From contig CM055109.1 in the NCBI GenBank assembly GCA_029204225.1, positions 23,402,422-23,466,421 of the forward strand: a DNA stretch of 64,000 nt, read 5' to 3'. The translations under genes and the position numbers were made by a program. Source of the stretch: Diphasiastrum complanatum. Lineage: Eukaryota; Streptophyta; Lycopodiopsida; Lycopodiales; Lycopodiaceae. Positions 11,201 through 23,310 of this stretch are shown one piece after another. Under the pieces are notes generated by a model. That model searched no databases. It worked only from the letters and a program-made list of their open reading frames with translations, and was not told the origin of the DNA. The stretch's first letter is position 1, and the number at the start of each line of letters is the position of its first letter.

Positions 11201-11570
11201 CCCTCCTCAAAATCCTATGGGTTGAGTGACATATGAGGCCTTAATCTTGATTGGACCATTTTGAGAGATTCTAGCTTTATGATTGGTCACTAGCTCTCAT
11301 GATGACACATGAGGATGTGTCACTCACCAAATCTAATCATGAAAAATGTAAGTAGCCTAACCTAACACGAGCTACATCACTTTTGAAGAGATCCTCCATA
11401 GCAACAACCTCACCATATCCATCTTAATAGGTGGAAATCACTTGCCACCTTCTTTAATGATCATTCCACCAATTTGCCACCATATTTCCTCCATGCTTGA
11501 TGATGATCTTTGACTTGAAAGCTCCACTTGCATAAAGATGGCTACACCATAAAGTGAGAAATCTGAGGCT
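8238..11570. other. No gene recognised
   Basis: This is AT-rich sequence with only short frames (for example 9648-9869 and 10676-10864) that show no known domain. I see no LTR boundary, PBS or polypurine tract that I can support. Confidence 0.5.
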
Positions 11571-11577
11571 TCCATGC

Positions 11578-12900
11578 TTAAAAAAGATCATAAAATGAGC
11601 AAATGTGATGATTATCAAGATTATTTATTCTAGCTTGACTAGTCCACATACTATGAACTTTATCCATGATAGATATAATGTTGAAATCAAACACTATCTT
11701 GATCTTCTTGAGGCTACATACTTGCTCAAGGATGTAAGTGTCCTTCAAGGATGATTCACTATGCCTCGCAAGATGAAAAAACATGATTTTTTGAACTATG
11801 AGTAACAAACTGAATCTTGCTCTTACTCTTTCCAAAGAGCATACATTTGATGACATAACCACTTGCTTTCAAAATGATTTGGAAACATATCTAAGCCATC
11901 AATGGCAAGAAATATGTCCATACAATAGACATAATATGCGACTAGCATTGCCTCACTCCAACTTTGAGACGTAGAAATCTCAATAAAGCAAGATGGTACA
12001 TCAAATAATGGAAGAGAAGCATAAGTGAGAATGTTGGAGTAGATACCACCTGAAACTTTCTCCTCTTTGCCATGTATTGTGAGCCACAAAGACTCGGCCT
12101 TGCCTCTTGAAGATCCCCTTGAAACCATGTGTTGAGAAGACTCCTCCTCAAGCCTTGGCAAATCTCCATCATACACTTGGATTTTTAGTAGATTTGAGAA
12201 TCCTACCATCATCCTCTTGATTGAGATTAGATCCTCCTTATTCCTTATCATATGGATCTAAAGATCCCCAAAGTATAAACTATTGCAATCTTCATATCAA
12301 GCACCTTTTATAAGAGATACCTCCAATTGAAGTCTTCAAGTAAGAAGTCACATGAAATAACACCATATTTGCTTCTATATGATGAAATGAAATCATCCAA
12401 ATGAACAAGATAAGGAAATTGATTAGAAGTAGACCTCAATAACTCTCCATGTGGATTTGCCAAAGCACCACCTTCATGAGTCTTACCATCCTGGAATATA
12501 GGTTTAGGTAGATCACTTGCCTTTACCTCCTTGAGATATTCCAAGCTCCTCTTGGCCACACTTCCACAAGGATTAGCATATTCAGTCTTGAAAAGATTGC
12601 CACATCTAGTCCCACTTGCTAGCATCACCATCCCTTTTAACCAAGCAAGCAGCTTTTCAAAAATCAACTTGGAAACCATCATCTAACATCTTGCCAACAC
12701 TAATGACCTTCATAGTGAGATTAGGCACATAAAGTACATCTTTGAGAATCATAGTGGAATCAACACAAATTGGTACACTACCAATTCCTTCTATCTTGCA
12801 TTCACCATTAATAGGAAAGAAGATGAACTTTTTAGAACCATTGTAAGGTGTAAGAGAAGTGAAAGATATTCTTGAACTAGTCATGTGTGATGGGGGGCAA
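11578..12900 (-). pseudogene. Copia-derived remnant with protease-region fragment
   Basis: On the minus strand the segment 12884-12657 encodes the region downstream of the Copia protease active site: HMTSS, LTPYNGSKK, then GIGSVPI, LKDVLYVPNLT and SVGKMLDDG, the conserved run between protease and the GAG-pre-integrase domain. The catalytic Asp-Ser-Gly upstream of HMTSS is missing because unrelated sequence joins at about 12890. Below this, frames at 12682-12308 and 12251-11823 are open but match no standard Copia domain (no integrase HHCC/DDE or RT motifs seen). It looks like another internally deleted, chimeric Copia derivative in which non-standard sequence follows protease. The product is non-functional as it stands. 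Confidence 0.6.
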
Positions 12901-13955
12901 TGAGGATAGAGAACATGAGCGGAGTAGAGAGCAGGAATATTTGCGGAACAGCTCTCCTGCTACAATGGGCTGCTAGATGCAAAAACAGTCTAATGAATTT
13001 TTATGCTAATTGTAATCACAACTTAAGTGTTCTATTCACCAACAGGATCTTATAAATTAATTCATACTCACAAAAATACATAATGAGTACAGTCCACCAA
13101 AGAGATTAGAAATGGTTTGAGTGTGGTATTACTAAAAAATGGATTTAATCAGAAGTTTAGTTCTGAACTAGATTGAAATAGCAATGTGATAGTGCAAGTT
13201 CCTCAGGCGTCAAAGACAGCCATCGTCTGATTAGAAACTGAGGAGTCGTAGATGTCCGTATTCTGATCAGAGTGAGTGAACAAGTGTGATCAAACAACAA
13301 TGAAGTGCATTCAAATCACAACAAGCATTCATCTACGTTATACACAAATAGAAAAGCGTGTTGCTGCTATATTACACTGAATCAGAACAAAATAGCAATT
13401 ACAACCAAAATGATGGCATAACTGTGAAGCTCAAAATCATTCGTCTCATGGATGGAGCATCACGTAGAGTGTGCTTGGATGATCCATTTATAGATTGCAT
13501 CCATGTATTAATTACAATAAATGTTTGTCATCTAATTAGGCAAGTCGTTGTGCTTGGAAGTATTGGCTTGAGATGACAACTATACATTGTGTACACAGTC
13601 AACCCATAGGGAATGTTGACGCGGACGAGGACGTCGCAAATTCTCTCACTTCGCATTTTACGTGAAGTGGCTTTCTCTCACTTTGCATTTTTGGGAAATG
13701 GCTGGGAACTTTCCCCGTTCAAAATAGACAACTATCAGGTTTTTTCTCTCTCTTTGGGATTTTGCAAAAAAATCGACAATGCTCTTAAAAAGGCGAAGGT
13801 GCCCTTAAAACAGTTTACTTCTTCAAAATAGTTGAAAGGAAGAAGCTGAAGGCAAGTGTCACATTTTTGACACTGTCGCAAAAAGCCGACACTAATAGTT
13901 GAACTGTTGAACTATGCTGAAGTGTCGCATTTCGGAAAAAGCCGACACTGTAGAA
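12901..13955. other. No gene; partly Copia LTR sequence
   Basis: The part above about 13600 probably belongs to the LTR downstream (minus strand) of the RNase H remnant at 14404-14700: it carries GCGAAGGTGCC, the reverse of a decamer repeated in the LTR at 2386-2945. The low-coordinate boundary of that LTR could not be fixed. The remainder contains only short random frames. Confidence 0.35.
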
Positions 13956-13964
13956 AAGATAGTT

Positions 13965-14072
13965 CATTTCTGTAGACTGTTGCGACACTTAGAGTATTTC
14001 TGCAGACTGTTGCAACACTTAGTGTATTTCTATAGACTGTTGCGACAATTAATGTATTTCTGCAGAGTTGTT
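13965..14072. repeat. Roughly 34-bp tandem repeat, three copies
   Basis: The unit TAGACTGTTGCGACACTTAG followed by TGTATTTCTG.. occurs three times with small changes, probably inside the Copia LTR. Confidence 0.75.
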
Positions 14073-14392
14073 CTAAATGCTAATTCGTGGAAGTTCTTGA
14101 AGATGGCCAAGTCTTCAATGATCTTTAAATTATTGAACTTAACATCTGAACTTGAAATTATGATAGGATTGGTTACCCTTTGCTGGAGATCAGCCGGAAG
14201 CCCGTTGTAGACGTTTTTCAAATAATTTGGCTATCTAAGTTATGATTTCTGCAAGTATCAGATGAGCAGACTTTGAACCCAATGTTGGTTTCACCTAACC
14301 CCAGATCAACAATCAATAAACATGTAGGAAGAATCTTGAAATAGAAATTAGTCATTCACCAAGGAGACAAATGTGGACTTAATTTCTAATAG

Positions 14393-14700
14393 TCCCTCTT
14401 AAGGTCACGGTTGGTGCCTTGGTATCTTCGTCAAGTTCAACATGTTGAAGAACTTTTCATGCTTGATCCTGGGAAGCGCTTTGGTGAAGATGTATGTGGC
14501 CATTTCTATTGTGGAGCAATATTGAAGGATCACTTGTCTTGAAAAAACTTCTCCTGAATGAAATGATACTGGATTTCTATGTGCTTGGATTTGTCATGAA
14601 ATCTGGGATTAAGTGACAGTGAAATACAGCTCAAGTTGTCACACAGAATGGTGGTGGCATTGAACTGAGTCTGATGAGGTCCCGAAAGTTTATGTACCCC
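14393..14700 (-). pseudogene. Copia RNase H C-terminus with polypurine tract
   Basis: Minus-strand translation from about 14700 to 14404 gives the tail of a Copia RNase [21 protein letters not shown], then IFTKALPR and EKFFNMLNL. Internal stops are present. The reverse complement of 14393-14404 is a polypurine tract ending in GAGGGA, so the 3' LTR should continue toward lower coordinates. Upstream parts of the polyprotein are absent. The tail resembles that of the remnant ending at 2340, so the two may be related families. Confidence 0.72.
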
Positions 14701-15144
14701 TAAATGAACATGACTAAACTATTTTTGACTTTTTTCCACATGTGGGAACATTCTCCACACGTGTGAGAATTACTCATAAACAAGAAAATACAAAATAGTC
14801 AAGCTAGATTTTGCTAATTTTTCACATTTTAGTTCAATTTTGACACAATTACATTTATTGTTTCTTGTTTTAGATCAGTAGGAAGTACTAATTTTTTTTC
14901 ATTTGGAGCTATAATGACCAAGTATGGCCATTTTAGTGAAGTTACCAAACATTGTCCAAACAGTTACGAAACCTAAGAGGCCAACTATAACTAAAAGGTA
15001 TGTACGTCGATCAAACCAAAGAAATGTAAAAATTATTGAGGGTCTTTGCCATATTCAATCTTAGTGCTCTATATTCTTGGCTACAATTACCAAAGTAAAA
15101 TATATACACTTCTAACTCTGAATTGGTATCAATAATCTTTGTGA
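14701..15144. other. No gene recognised
   Basis: AT-rich sequence with no supported feature. Confidence 0.5.
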
Positions 15145-16110
15145 AAACTATATTGTAGTAGCAAGTGATCAGCTTTCATACTATCATTGGATACTCCCAT
15201 GATCAAACGTTGTTCCAAGGAGCAAAAGTGGACTTGTGATAGGCACTGGATAGCAAGCTTACTGTTCATTATCGTTATCAAGCTTTATAAGGAATGGATG
15301 GCCACTGGCCAGCGCCCTCCCTGACGTGGATTTGGCTGCTGGCTAGCACTGAAAATTTGCTCAAAAATGATTGCATTTACTGCGATTTGCCATAGCTCAT
15401 GGTATGAGCTAAGTCTCAAGCATTTGTATCATAAGCTATAGCATAAACATGGTTGATTAGATTGCTCTTACTAAACTCGGTTGGCTGCAACCTTTCATGT
15501 GATATTGATCCTGACTAATGCTCTCTTGATATGATAGAAACTATGAGGTTATCCACCTGTGATAACTAGTATGATGATGGCTATGAGTATGGGAAAGTTA
15601 GCAGTACAAAGTATGTTGCATATGATTTTATGCACTTGAGATAAATGGTTATAATAGTTGATAATCTGTATATGGTGGGGAATGCACATGATTTAAAAGC
15701 TACATCACTAATCTTCTAAAAAGCACATAATTATTGGTGATGACCCTATGAGGCTTTATAGAGTATGTTATGGGTAACCCTATACTTTCAATTTGAATGC
15801 TTTTAGCACGTAGGTGATTTGTTTAAGCAGCTGAATATGGATAGCTCGCAGGAAATGACTTCACCTCTCATTCAGGTACGATGCAGCATGGAATATCGCC
15901 GATACGATGGGCAGCCTAACTCATTACTACAATCTTACTCATGCATTTGTAATAGTACTATTAATCTTGCTTGTAATGGATTTTGGGTATCAAATTTGAA
16001 AACTGTTGGTCATGCATTCGTATTGATTAAATGGGCTTAAGTTATTGTTAAAAAAAAAAAATTCGGCATCCTAAGTCCAGTTGGTATAAGTTAAGTCATG
16101 TACTCTTACA
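15145..16110. repeat. Dispersed repeat block, copy 1 (uninterrupted)
   Basis: This block aligns over nearly its whole length to 36085-36702 plus 39066-39505. Landmarks are CATACTATCATTGGATACTC, CTGGATAGCAAGCTTACTG, TATGGTGGGGAATG and GATGACCCTATGAGGCTTTA. Copy 2 is split by a Copia insertion at the position corresponding to about 15682. Small indels also distinguish the copies. No protein domain is recognised in it. Confidence 0.85.
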
Positions 16111-16590
16111 TGATTCAACTATGGTACACTTGAATGGCATGGATTTTCCCAAGTTGTTCGGTGCTTGGATTCCCGTAAAAAGTAGTATGGGGAAACCATG
16201 GGGCTAGTATAGCATGGAGGTGCTCTAGTACCTAGCACTATGGCCGATGTCAAGTCATTGTCCATCTGTGTAATGAAAGATAGCTGCTTACATGTAGAGT
16301 GTGTTTGTGAACCTGATATGTTCCTTTTTGCTATTTTACTGATTAGTATGGCTTTTGCCCTGATACGGCTTCGTTAAAGGGTGGAACATGTTGCTAATTT
16401 AGAAAGTGAATGATTGGGAAGATTGGACGTACTTGTTGTTAACGCAATCTAGCTAATAAAGTAGTGAATCTTGTTTCGGACATGGATAACAAGTGATGCT
16501 CAACTATGACACTTGTCTTCCTCACGCGACTAACTTGTGCGATTTTGTTGTGTGGGATGGTGGCAGGTAACAGCTGGGTGTCCTAAAACT
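16111..16590. other. No gene recognised
   Basis: No supported coding or structural feature lies between the dispersed repeat block and the Gypsy LTR. Confidence 0.5.
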
Positions 16591-16595
16591 TGCTT

Positions 16596-18354
16596 TGTTA
16601 TTCACAAATTCTAGCCAGAATCTATGAACATGGTTTATCTCTTTATCTCTTCTTCGTTGGTGGTTTCCGCTCTAGAAACCGGGAGTTTCTGCCCGTTTTT
16701 AGAACTTAGTTCTTTAGTTGGGTTCACTTGTTTAAAACTGTTTCCAAGCAAATTATTTGTCAGTTCAACGTTTGTATTCCCAGCTTGTCAGTGGGATGAA
16801 ATAGTCTCGTCCAATCTAGCTACATGCATCTACAAGCCATGCAACCAAACCTTGCTCAAGCACAGATTGACATTCTAAAACAGAGAGCCACCTACAAATC
16901 TATCTGCCAAACTATTCTGAGAAATCAGAAAGCATAAAAGCATCAAGATTAAACTACACAACAAGAAACAAGAATCAAGAAACTAACTACCTTCAGCATA
17001 CTAGCATCCCAATAATCAAGAAACACCCATTTCTTGATGTTTGGAATGCGCAAGAACAATCAAGAATAGGATTGTTGATGAATATATTAGATCAGAACCA
17101 CAATCTTAGCCTATATAGTTTACCTGCATGCTAAAATTGCATAAACAAGAAGCTAGTCCACATCTACATTCCACATTGCAAGAGAGAAAGCAAGAAATCT
17201 AATTAAGCCACGACCACAACAAGAAATCAAAGCATGTTCATAGGAATTTCACTCAAGACAATAGCCATGAACAAGGAGCTTCTCAATTGTCAAAAACTCG
17301 TGGAAGATTTTCTTTATTCATGCAAGAAAAATGACAATACAATAAAAAGCTACCTCACAAGAGAGGGGGGTCCTTAAATAAGCAAGAGGGCTGCCCATGT
17401 GGAGCCTAAGTAGCAATTCCACTAATTTAGAAATTACATGTGGAAATAGCCCTTCCACAAAAGGTCACCATCAAAAGGTGGCCCACTCTAATTTATTTAA
17501 GAGGGGTCTACACTTATTTACATTGCCTAGGAACATTACTAGCCCCTACATGGTCGTTCTTTCTCTGGGATTCATCATGTAGGCTCACATAGAAATCATC
17601 TGTCATCCTAGCTAGTAATCCTCGGCTCTCAAGTTCGGCTCTCAGCTTCTTATGCTCTCCTCCCTCTGAGTCCTCCTCGGTCTTGGGTGAGAGATGCTCT
17701 GTGTTTCAGCTTGGCTCGACATCTAAGGATTTCCTGAAATCTGCTAACATTCGTCTTATGGTACTCTGTGTGAAAATTAGTAAAAAATATCTTCCTATCT
17801 CGAGTTTTGGGGCCATGTCCATGATTATTTCCATTGTAAACTATGTTGTACATAAAGGTATGTGAATTGAGCACGTAACCTTCTAGAATAGGTCGAGTTT
17901 GAGTTAGGTAGATTCATATTTGATGTCATGCAAAAGTTTAGATAGCATGCAATGTCATTCAGTATGCATGCAAGCCACATGCAATCAGTGCATGCAACAT
18001 GCAAAGTGGTGTCTGTGATCTACACATGTCTAGGCAATTTTATGAGTTGACATGCAGTACATGCAATATCCATGCATGCAGTTACACATGTGGATCTTTG
18101 GTAGTTGAGTTAACTGAGTTAAGTGGACTTTCCATGCAACACCACTGTGGGAACTCGAGCCACTTTGACGTAGGGAAGCTGTGGCATGTTTTGCCATATT
18201 GTGAATAATGAGATTTTGGTGTTTTGGACTCGTTCTCTCACTACCCAAGTATTCTAGTATTAATTTTCTCTCTCTACTTGAGAGCAACCTGTTTTTCTCA
18301 TACTGAACACTTAGAATTATTTCTGACATTCATTCCTCATAGTGAGAAGTTAAC
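16596..18354 (-). repeat. Gypsy LTR, copy A (full length, 3' side)
   Basis: It is near-identical along its length to copy C (30145-31905), with scattered substitutions. The low end is TGTTATTCACAAATTC versus TGTTCACAAATTCC in copy C. The high end is shared through GTGAGAAGTTA. The small frames inside (for example 17397-17582 and 17874-17650) recur in all copies because the DNA is repeated, not because they are supported genes. TGCTT occurs on both sides (16591-16595 and 18356-18360), a weak hint of an independent insertion. Confidence 0.88.
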
Positions 18355-18358
18355 TTGC

Positions 18359-19417
18359 TTAGAACTATTTCTTAGTTGGGTTCACTTGCTTAGAACTATT
18401 TCCAAGCAGATTATTTGTCAGTTCAACATTTGTATTCCTAGCCTACCAGTGGGATGAAACAGTCTCGTCCAATCCAGCTACATGCATTTACAAGCCATGC
18501 AACCAAACCTTGCTCAAGCACAGATTAACATTCTAAAACAAAGAGCCATTTACAAATCTATCCACCAAACTATTCTGAGAAATCAGGAAGCATAAAAGCA
18601 TCAAGATTAAACTACACCAAAAGAAACACAAATAAAGAAACTACCTACCTACAGCATACTAGCATCCCAATAATCAAGAAACACCCATTTTTTGATGCTT
18701 GGAATACCCAAGAACAATCAAGGGCAGGATCGTTGATGAATATGTCATATAAGAACCACAATCTCAGCCTATATAGTTTACTTGCATGCTGAAATCACAT
18801 AAACAAGAAACAAGAAAGGTAGTCCACATTTACATTCCACATTGCAAGAGAGAAAGCAAGAAATCTAATTAAGCCACAACCACAACAATAAATCAAAGCA
18901 TGTTCATAGGAATTTTACTCAAGACAATAGCCATGAACAAGGATCTTCTCAATTGTCAAAAACTCGTGGAAGATCTTCTTTATTCATGCAAGAGAAATGA
19001 CAATACAATAAAAAGCTCCCTCACAAGAGAGGGGGCCCCTTAAATAAGCAATAGGGCTGCCCATGTGGAGCCTAAGTGGCATTTCCACTAATTTAGAAAT
19101 TACATGTGGAAATAGCCCTTCCACTAGAGGTCACCATCAAAAGGTGGCCCACTCTAATTTATTTAAGAGGGGTCTACACTTATTTACATTGCCTAGGAAT
19201 ATTAGTAGCTCCTACATGGTCGTTCCTTCTCTGGGATTCACCATGTAGGCTCACATAGAAATCATTTGTCATCCTAGCTAGTAATCGTTGGCTCTCATGC
19301 TCGGCTCTCAGCTTCTTCTGCTCTCCTCCCTCTAAGTCCTCCTCGGTCTTGGGTGAGAGATGCTTTGTGTTTCAGCTTGGCTTGGCATCTGAGGATTTTT
19401 TGAAATCTGCTAACATT
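18359..19417 (-). repeat. Gypsy LTR, copy B (truncated at both ends)
   Basis: It corresponds to about 30247-31307 of copy C. It lacks roughly 100 bp of the low end and about 600 bp of the high end, breaking at CTAACATT where copies A and C continue. It sits head-to-tail directly against copy A. Confidence 0.88.
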
Positions 19418-19764
19418 ATCCATCCCTAATCTGTTGCAGAACCCACTACAATACATGTCAAGTGAGGTCGTTTCGCTTGGCACTTGGAAAAGCGTGGATC
19501 TTTGTTCTCTTCTGTATAATCAGGTGCTTATTATCTGGAAAATTGTTCTGCATAAATGGAGATTTCTCAATGGCTGCTACATTCCAGCCCTCTTGAAAAT
19601 CTCTTGTGAGTCCTGCTCACCTCGTCACCTTGCCGTCTATTTTCGCTCGCTCATTTTTCTCCCTAGGGCTTCGAATACTTGGAAGCAGAGCTTACTTCCG
19701 TAGTTTAGCGGCTCTAGGTATTTACATATCTTCTCGATGAAGCCCATTTTTTGCCAGTCTTCTA
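19418..19764. other. Element interior without recognisable ORF
   Basis: This spans from the truncated LTR to the end of the extra ORF. No polypurine tract is visible next to copy B, consistent with deletion of the U3 start. Confidence 0.4.
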
Positions 19765-20593
19765 TCATCGTGACAATGACATGAAGGCCGCTCTGTAGTA
19801 AAGCCGGGCCATCATCTCATGGTCTTCCTCCGACTGGAGGGCCTCATTGGGGTTGATCCTTATCGAATCCAAGCTGCGATCCCAAAAACATTCCTGCTGC
19901 ATCAGAAAGGCCATTGATCGGCAATACTCGACGCTTTCTCGTACGCACAGATCGACGTTGGTCTTGTATTTATGTCCAAAATCCAACAATTGTAGCTTTA
20001 GGTTATCCAAAAAGATTTTGTCTGAAATTCCTGGAATCACTGGCCACTTCATCCATGCCGATGCTCTCAGGTATTCTGCAGCCGCTGCTCCCAAGTATTC
20101 CTGCAGCCGCCTGCTATCTCTTAGAACTTTGTTCCGCCATTCAAGTTGTAGTTGCAGCGTCGCAATGATCTCAGCTCTTGTGGAGTATTGGCTTTGATCA
20201 ATTTCTTCTCTGCCTCCCCTCATGTTGGGAGGATAGGCCGATCATTGAACGCTTAGTTGCTTCAGAGAGCTTCTCAGGATTAGTGATGGTTGGGTACTGA
20301 TCAGGGGTGTGGGATGGCGAAGCTAATCCAAAGAATAAATGTTGTGGAGGGAATAAAGGTGGAAGTGGAGAGAGTGGAGAAAAAATGCTAGTAGAAACGA
20401 TGGTGGTGGTTAGTGGAGGGGTCAAACTTTCTCCTGACTGATTCGCTTTCTTGGGTTCATCATCGCTGATCTCCATCAGGTTGGCATCAACAAAATATTG
20501 TGATGTGTCCAAAGTATGGACTTGTTGGGCCTGTGGTTGCTGGGCCTGTAATTGCTGGGCCACTCCTGTGTCTTGGGGAATGGGACTCTCCAC
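19765..20593 (-). pseudogene. Gypsy extra ORF (ORF-X, C-terminal part), frameshifted
   Basis: Two overlapping minus-strand frames (20593-20198 and 20223-19765) share the junction IGLSSQHEGRQRRN / MRGGREEIDQSQYS, indicating one protein split by a frameshift near 20210. The N-terminal half is Gln-, Pro- and Ser-rich and acidic. The C-terminal half is alpha-helical in character (EIIATLQLQLEWRNKVL ... LGAAAAEYLRASAWMKW) and ends with NEALQSEEDHEMMARLYYR, which matches the remnant at 100-1240. It lies downstream of integrase and just before the 3' LTR region. It has no known catalytic motif. A structural or envelope-like role would be a guess; no signal peptide or membrane segment is seen. Confidence 0.5.
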
Positions 20594-20769
20594 TCCTCTC
20601 CCCCTCCCCCAAAGAATGTGTCGTCGGTGAGTGTGGCGGCGTTGCCGTCGTAATCAACAGTGGTGGGGTTGTTGCTTGGTCTAGTGGCACTACTTGGGTT
20701 GTTGTGTCCATGTCGGCTGCTGTGGAAGATGTAGCTACTCCATGTTTTTTATCCCGTGCTCATTTTTAA

Positions 20770-21391
<622 letters not shown>

Positions 21392-21601
21392 CACAAGATT
21401 TCTCGCTATAGCTCTCCCTCTCCTCGCAATCGCAAGATTTCTTAGTATTGGTTTTATAAACCTCTTTCTTGTTGATCATGCTCTTTCTGATCGCGTTGTG
21501 CTCAGCGAATGAACTCTAAGATCTCTTGTGATGGTACTAAATAAAGTTGATGGCACAACGAATCTCCCTCATTCAAGAATTGCAAGTGCTTTGGGTGTTC
21601 A

Positions 21602-22426
21602 TCATAGAAATATTGTTGCAGCCAATTCTCGCCTTAACATTAAGGATGACGAGGAGGATCCTTGAGTGCCGTGTGAGGGTGATGAGTGTTGTTGAGAGGC
21701 TGCGTGTGAGGTGGAGGTCCCATCATCAGAATCTGAGTCCTCGGATTCTGTGCCTTCCGGTGATTTCTTCTGTGCTTGGAGCTTCCTTCTTATTCTTTGT
21801 TGCCATGTGTCAGGCAACTGGGCCTTAGATGTGTCGGCCTGCTGAGATGTTGAGGATCAATGTGCCCAATCATAAAGGTTTTGGGCATGTAGTCGAGAAT
21901 CTGCCATCATGTGGAATAAGGACATAGGGACCCGCAGCATCTTTGTTCGTGGACGTTGTGTGTACTTAGTGAAGTATGCACACGCAGCCGCTAGTTGTGG
22001 ATCATTAATTGCTTTGAGGCGGTACCCGTCTTTATTCTTTCACTTTTCCACTGATGGATCAATATATTTGAAATAGGTTGTTTGCTCAATCTTGTGGAGC
22101 ATCTTGGTAACAGCATTTGGTCCACAAGGAAACCTGAATGGATGCAAGTCTACCGCCACAAAAGATATATTGTAGACATAGTCCTTGACAAGGGGAACTA
22201 TGAATTTGCAAGACTTTGCAATAACATTATAATTGGCGTACGCCATGTGTAGCAAGTACAGACTCTGATACCCAGCCAAGACAGGAAGTTGGAACTCAAT
22301 TGTCTTGAAAAAGGGTTGTGCCTGCTGGTACCAGGTCTGCATCTCGGCAATATCCAAGCTGCACATCTGGATGTCGATCTTATTTGCATTCGGGGAGTCT
22401 AAACTGGAACTCTGATTGGAAGACAT
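21602..22426 (-). pseudogene. Gypsy extra ORF (ORF-X, N-terminal part), broken
   Basis: Reading from 22426, an ATG opens MSSNQSSSLDSPNANKIDIQ and a helical region with many aromatic residues (WYQQAQPFFKTIEFQLPV). The frame stops near 22038 where SVEK meets KNKDGYR; the stop is TGA where Trp may have stood. It continues through FTKYTQRPRTKMLRVPMSLF and after a second break ends in an acidic, Ser-rich tail (about 21817-21602). The region is the first coding block after the minisatellite that follows integrase. I do not recognise the family. It could be the N-terminal part of the same extra ORF as 19765-20593, now separated by the CT array, or a distinct ORF. Confidence 0.45.
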
Positions 22427-22484
22427 GGTGAAAACCTGAAAAAAATAGTGGCCTAGAAAAATTGGCTCGGTTGAGATTGGAGAC

Positions 22485-23310
22485 AGTGATAACAGTGGCT
22501 TCGGCTCGGTTGCAATGTGATGGATGGTCGTCGGTCGAGATTGGATCGGAAGGGTTCAGTCAAGATGTGATGGGAAGGCGTCGGTCGAGATGGGATGGAA
22601 GGGTGTCGGTCGAGATTGGATTGGAAGGGTTCGATCGAGATGTGATGGGAAGGCTTCGTCGAGATGGAATGGAAGGACGTCGGTCGAGATGTGATGGGAA
22701 GGCGTCAATGAGATGGGATGGAAAGGCGTCGATGAGATGGGATGGAAGGGCGTCGGTCGAGATGTGATGGGAAGGCGTCAGTCGAGATGGGATGGAAGGG
22801 CGTCGGTCGAGATTGGAGTGGAAAGCCTCGTTTGAGATAGTGTCGGTCAAGATGGCGATAGAAAGTGTGTCAGTCGAGATAGCGGTTGAAGAGTTTTGGT
22901 CGAGATGGCGGTTAAAATGTGTGCAAAGTGGAGGTGTGGAAAAAGGACATATTTGTAAGAAAAGAAGAGCAATGGAGTGAGGTTGGGATCTAATATTTGA
23001 CTAAAAGCCTCCGGTTGACAGCTGACTGAAAGCCTCTGGTTGAGATCTGACTGAAAGCCTCTGGTCGAGATCTGACTGAAAACCTCCGGTCGAGATATGA
23101 CTAAAAGCCTCCAGTTGAGAGCTTACTGAAAGCCTCCTGTTGAGATCTGTCTAAAAGCTTCCGGTTGAGATCTGACTGAAAGCCTCCGGTTGAGATCTGA
23201 GTGAAAGTCTCTGGTCAAGATCTGACTGAAAGCCTCCGGTCAAGATCTGACTGAAGGCCTCCGGTCGAGATCTGACTGAAAGCCTTCGGTCGAGATCTGA
23301 CTGAAAGCCA
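22485..23310 (-). repeat. 25-bp minisatellites downstream of integrase
   Basis: Two adjoining arrays are visible. At about 22490-22830 the unit is close to TCGGTCGAGATG.GATGG plus AAGGCG; at about 22990-23310 it is GAGATCTGACTGAAAGCC plus TCCGGTC. Both are about 25 bp and share the core CGGT(C/T)GAGAT. The second array runs directly into the integrase frame. A related array lies at 29285-29880 on the other side of the coding region. Confidence 0.92.

Noticed and set aside
17397-17582. 61-residue frame conserved at 17397, 19063 and 30951
   Set aside because: It lies within the Gypsy LTR, and the conservation is that of the repeated DNA itself; no start context, domain or codon bias supports a gene.
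17650-17874. 74-residue minus-strand frame shared by LTR copies A and C (31204-31428)
   Set aside because: Same reason: it is inside the LTR and broken in copy B.
20500-20769. Plus-strand Val/Gly-rich frame
   Set aside because: Antisense shadow of the Pro/Ser-rich minus-strand extra ORF.
22485-23310. CRISPR-like appearance of the 25-bp repeats
   Set aside because: The units are contiguous with no unique spacers and degenerate throughout, in a plant retrotransposon; they are minisatellites.
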